A DNA stretch of 64,000 nt from Bradyrhizobium sp. U87765 SZCCT0048 (GTDB lineage Bacteria; Pseudomonadota; Alphaproteobacteria; Rhizobiales; Xanthobacteraceae). Positions within the stretch are counted from its first letter, which is position 1; each line of letters opens with the position of its first letter. The notes below the pieces were generated by a model that was not told the DNA's origin, ran no database searches, and saw only the letters and a list, made by a program, of their open reading frames with translations. Where the stretch lies: contig NZ_JAFCMM010000005.1 in the NCBI RefSeq assembly GCF_018131225.1, positions 496,001 to 560,000 on the forward strand. Reading direction: 5' to 3'. A program made the translations under genes and the position numbers. Below, one piece after another: positions 61,252 to 64,000 of this stretch.

Positions 61252-62232
61252 ATGCGTGCAGTGCAGTTCAGCCGCTTCGGCGGGCCCGAGGTTCTCGTCG
61301 CCATCGAGGCGCCGACGCCGAAACCACAGCCCGGCGAGGTGCTGGTGCGGGTGCGCGCGGCCGGCGTCAATTTCTTCGAGGCGCTGATGCGCGCCGATCG
61401 CTATGCCGTGACGCCGCTCCTGCCGATGATCCCCGGCGTCGAGGTCGCCGGTGAGATCGCGGCGCTCGGCGAGGGCGTGTCCGGCATAGCCGTCGGCGCG
61501 CGGGTCGCGGTGCCGCTGTTCGCATTCGGCCGCGGCGATGGCGGCTATGCCGAATTCGTCGTGGTGGCGGCGGCTGCCGTCGTGCCGCTGCCGGAAGCGG
61601 TGTCGTTCGAGGCCGCGGTGGCGCTGCTGGTGCAGGGCCTCACTGCCCTGCAGCTCGTGCGCCATGCGGCCCTGCGCGGCCGCCGCGTGGTGGTGACGGC
61701 GGCTGCCGGCGGCGTCGGCTCCCTCCTGCTGCAGCTCGCGAAAGCCGAGGGCGCGGCGACGCTGATCGGCGCCGCCAGCACCGCCGACAAGCGCGCACTT
61801 GCGCAGCGCCTCGGCGCCGATGTCACGGTGGACGCCGCCGCGCCGGACTGGGATGCGGCGGTGCGCGCCGCCACCGGCGGCGCCGGCGCGGATGTCGTCA
61901 TCGACATGGTCGGTGGCGATCAGTCGGCGATCGCGCGCCGCGCGCTGGCGCCGCGCGGCGAACTGGTGTTCGGCGCCATGGGGCGTTTCGCGCTGGCGCC
62001 GGCGGATGTCGCGGCACTGCTCGTCGACAATCAGGCGCTGCGCGGCTTCGCGCTCCTGCCATTGCTGACGCCGCAGAACGTGCGCGCCGATCTCGCGGCG
62101 TTGTTCGCGCAGGTCGCCGGCAGGCGCCTTGAGGTGATCATCGGCGGGCGCTTCGCGCTGGCGGATGCGGCGCAGGCGCACCGCGCGCTGGAGAGCCGCG
62201 GCAGTGTCGGCAAGCTGGTGCTGATGCCGTGA
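61252..62232 (+). CDS. NADPH:quinone oxidoreductase-like MDR protein
   Basis: A 326-residue zinc-independent medium-chain reductase: RAVQFSRFGGPEVLVAIEAP, AGVNFFEALMRADRYA, PGVEVAGEIAALGEGVSG, then the NADPH domain with VVVTAAAGGVGSLLLQLAKA (AAxGGVGxxxxQ) and the C-terminal RFALADAAQAHRALESRGSVGKLVL. Quinone oxidoreductase group; reduces quinones or enones. Start ATG 61252. Regulated probably by the divergent HxlR protein. Confidence 0.93.
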   Translation: MRAVQFSRFGGPEVLVAIEAPTPKPQPGEVLVRVRAAGVNFFEALMRADRYAVTPLLPMIPGVEVAGEIAALGEGVSGIAVGARVAVPLFAFGRGDGGYAEFVVVAAAAVVPLPEAVSFEAAVALLVQGLTALQLVRHAALRGRRVVVTAAAGGVGSLLLQLAKAEGAATLIGAASTADKRALAQRLGADVTVDAAAPDWDAAVRAATGGAGADVVIDMVGGDQSAIARRALAPRGELVFGAMGRFALAPADVAALLVDNQALRGFALLPLLTPQNVRADLAALFAQVAGRRLEVIIGGRFALADAAQAHRALESRGSVGKLVLMP

Positions 62233-62355
62233 CGATGGACACGGCGGCCGGCGGATATCCTCCTCGCGGCTTTCCGTGTGACGAAACGACATGGTCATGG
62301 TCTTGCCATCGAGCGTGGCTAGTGACGTGTCACTCCTGGAACAGTGCCGCGCCCC

Positions 62356-63630
62356 ATGCCGATGTCGTTCGTCTCCATCCGCCGCCTCCTGCTCGCCCTT
62401 TGTCTGCCGTTCACCTTTGTCTTGCTCGCCGCTCCGCCCGCGGCTGTCGCCGCGCCGGACGAGGATATTCTCGGCAAGGCCGACGGCTATCCGGTCGCGC
62501 CGAGCATGGCCGAGAGCCGCCGGGAGCGCTATCTCGTCGGCTCGTTCAGCGCGCTGGATACGCTCGGGCCGTCCTGCACGCTGGCGCCGGCGTCGCAGCC
62601 GCTGCCGTTGCCGGCCGACACACCGGTCAATTTCAGCTATCGCTTTCATGGCACGTCGTACTCGCTCGACGATTACCTCCAGCGCCAGCGCGTCACTGCC
62701 ATCCTGGTGCTGCACGAGGGGCGGATCGTCGCGGAGCGCTACAATTACGACCGGACGCCGGACATGCGCATGCTGTCGAATTCGATGGGCAAGACGATTA
62801 CGGCGCTGGGCCTCGTCAAGGCGCTGGAAGACGGATCGATCCGTTCATTCGACGACACTGCCGCGACCTACGTGCCGGAGCTTGACGGCACGCTCTATGG
62901 CGGCACCCGGATCGTCGACCTCATGCGCATGGCGTCCGGGGCGCGGTTCGTCGAGAGCTATACGGCGGACGATGACCGGGCACGCTACAACAGGCTGACG
63001 CGCGAGCGCGGTAATATCGCGGCCGCCCGAAGCATCACCGAGCGGGCCGATCCCGCCGGCGAGCGCTTCAACTATGCCGGCGCGCAGACGCAGGTGCTGG
63101 GCCTCGTGCTGCGCGCGGCGACGCACACATCGCTCTGCGACTATGTCGACGCCAGGATCTGGCAGCCGATCGGCGCCGAGGCGAAGGCGACCTGGCTCTT
63201 GAACCCGTCGGACGGTCTCGAGATCGCACAAGGCGACTTCAACGCGACCGTGCGCGACTATGGCCGCCTCGGCCTGATGCTGGCCAATGACGGCATGGCC
63301 GCCGGCCGCCGGGTCGTCACTGCCGAGCACCTGCTCGACATGACCGATGCCGCCCGTCAGCCGCCGTCGTTTCGTCCCGGCCTGATGCGCTGGCATGACA
63401 GCACCTATCTCGGCTACGGCCTGCAGGTCTGGCTGCTGCCGGGCAGCCACCGCCGCTTCGCGTTGCTCGGCGTCTATGGCCAGGCGATCTTTGTCGATCC
63501 CGAGCTGAAGCTCGTCATGGTCCACATGGCGGTGGGCCGCGATGCGGCGGGCGATGCCAGCGGCACGCATCTCGGTGCGGAACGCGATGCGCTGTTCCGC
63601 GGCGTCGTCGCGCGCTACGGCTCGTGGTGA
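62356..63630 (+). CDS. Exported serine hydrolase (beta-lactamase/NylB-like)
   Basis: A 424-residue exported protein of the class C beta-lactamase/esterase superfamily. Signal peptide (FVSIRRLLLALCLPFTFVLLA). Catalytic S-x-x-K in MLSNSMGKTITALGLVKAL; the second motif is FNYAGAQTQVLG, with Tyr-Ala-Gly where lactamases have Tyr-Ser/Ala-Asn, as in 6-aminohexanoate-oligomer hydrolases and esterases. GYGLQVWLLP and GVYGQAIFVDP fit that group. Amidase or esterase activity is likelier than lactamase. Start ATG 62356; GTG 62344 and ATG 62362 are close alternatives. Confidence 0.88.
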   Translation: MPMSFVSIRRLLLALCLPFTFVLLAAPPAAVAAPDEDILGKADGYPVAPSMAESRRERYLVGSFSALDTLGPSCTLAPASQPLPLPADTPVNFSYRFHGTSYSLDDYLQRQRVTAILVLHEGRIVAERYNYDRTPDMRMLSNSMGKTITALGLVKALEDGSIRSFDDTAATYVPELDGTLYGGTRIVDLMRMASGARFVESYTADDDRARYNRLTRERGNIAAARSITERADPAGERFNYAGAQTQVLGLVLRAATHTSLCDYVDARIWQPIGAEAKATWLLNPSDGLEIAQGDFNATVRDYGRLGLMLANDGMAAGRRVVTAEHLLDMTDAARQPPSFRPGLMRWHDSTYLGYGLQVWLLPGSHRRFALLGVYGQAIFVDPELKLVMVHMAVGRDAAGDASGTHLGAERDALFRGVVARYGSW

Positions 63631-63646
63631 CGCGGACCGCCGCGCC

Positions 63647-64000
63647 TCACACCGCGCCGCGGGTGTTGAGATAGATCGCATACAGCGAGGTCTGGCCGCA
63701 GATGTAGAGGCGGTTGCGACGCGGCCCGCCGAAGCAGACATTGGCGACGATCTCGCCGATCGCGATGGTGCCGATGTGGGCGCCGTCGGGAGCGTAGCAG
63801 AACACGTTGCGCCCCGCCGAGGTCCAGATGTTGCCATGGATGTCGCAGCGGAAGCCGTCGAAGAAGCCTTCCGGGCAAGTCGCGAACGTCGACGACGCGC
63901 CGAGCGTGCGACCGTCGCCACCGACCGCATAGGCCGTGATGGTGACGGGGAGATCGCGCTGGTGCGATGCGCCGGTGTCGACGACATAGAGGGTCTTTTC
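63647..64000 (-). CDS. SMP-30/gluconolactonase family protein, C-terminal part
   Basis: The last 117 residues and stop of a gene entering from the right edge. Text: LYVVDTGASHQRDL, GFRCDIHGNIWTSAGRNVF, GTIAIGEIVANVCFGG and LYICGQTSLYAIYLNTRGAV, the closing blades of a six-bladed propeller of the SMP-30/gluconolactonase/luciferin-regenerating family, with the metal-binding Asp in the DIHGN segment. Such enzymes hydrolyse sugar lactones. It converges with the serine hydrolase, 16 bp between stops. Confidence 0.9.
   Translation of the reverse strand, partial: EKTLYVVDTGASHQRDLPVTITAYAVGGDGRTLGASSTFATCPEGFFDGFRCDIHGNIWTSAGRNVFCYAPDGAHIGTIAIGEIVANVCFGGPRRNRLYICGQTSLYAIYLNTRGAV

Noticed and set aside
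60730..62715. Minus-strand ORF of about 660 codons
   Set aside because: Crosses the HxlR and oxidoreductase genes, which are well supported in their own frames.

Overview
The window is GC-rich DNA packed with genes on both strands. Its content points to an alphaproteobacterium of the order Hyphomicrobiales, most likely near the Bradyrhizobium/Rhodopseudomonas group (family Nitrobacteraceae). Supporting signs are a SoxC gene, a polyhydroxyalkanoate granule protein, a Baeyer-Villiger/SDR/hydrolase ketone-degradation cluster, an LTXXQ-motif periplasmic protein, many LysR/TetR-controlled oxidoreductases, and dispersed palindromic intergenic repeats. I cannot fix the genus, and I see no rRNA, tRNA, CRISPR array, transposase or phage module.

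Layout. 1-13 kb: the start of soxC (cut by the left edge), a chemoreceptor, a Gly/His-rich LTXXQ protein, a zinc-type quinone reductase, several small proteins, a GNAT acetyltransferase and a membrane acyltransferase, separated by arrays of repeats. 13-19 kb: a Nudix protein, a class A beta-lactamase-like protein with unusual motifs, small secreted or membrane proteins, and purC. 19-24 kb: a TetR regulator divergent from a Baeyer-Villiger monooxygenase, followed by an SDR dehydrogenase and an alpha/beta hydrolase; together these would convert ketone to ester to alcohol plus acid. 24-29 kb: a rearranged region with two near-identical small genes, three copies or fragments of one LysR-type gene, and a cassette of two secreted TonB-C-domain proteins bounded by 83-bp direct repeats. 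29-39 kb: a substrate-binding-protein-like protein, a LOG-family protein, a choloylglycine-hydrolase-type enzyme, a TadG-like protein, an intradiol ring-cleavage dioxygenase, an NmrA-like SDR and a CYTH-CHAD protein. 39-47 kb: an RES/Xre toxin-antitoxin pair, a glutathionyl-hydroquinone reductase, an SDR with a divergent LysR regulator, and an MFS/ArsB-type transporter operon. 47-57 kb: a TonB-dependent receptor with a small DUF2946-like partner, a second chemoreceptor, a PHA granule protein, a luciferase-like monooxygenase, a GGDEF-EAL protein and a HerA-like ATPase. 57-64 kb: a Tat-exported S9 peptidase, small proteins, an HxlR regulator divergent from a quinone oxidoreductase, a serine hydrolase, and the end of an SMP-30-type gene.

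The most notable non-coding feature is a dispersed repeat (here R3) whose copies fold on paper into a cloverleaf with almost no unpaired bases at the junction, with compensatory base changes between copies. A second family (R1) forms two successive hairpins. R1 and R3 alternate in arrays that have themselves been duplicated in tandem. The TetR/BVMO divergent region holds a clear promoter overlapped by regularly spaced palindromic half-sites, and its leader carries nine exact GCCAA pentamers.
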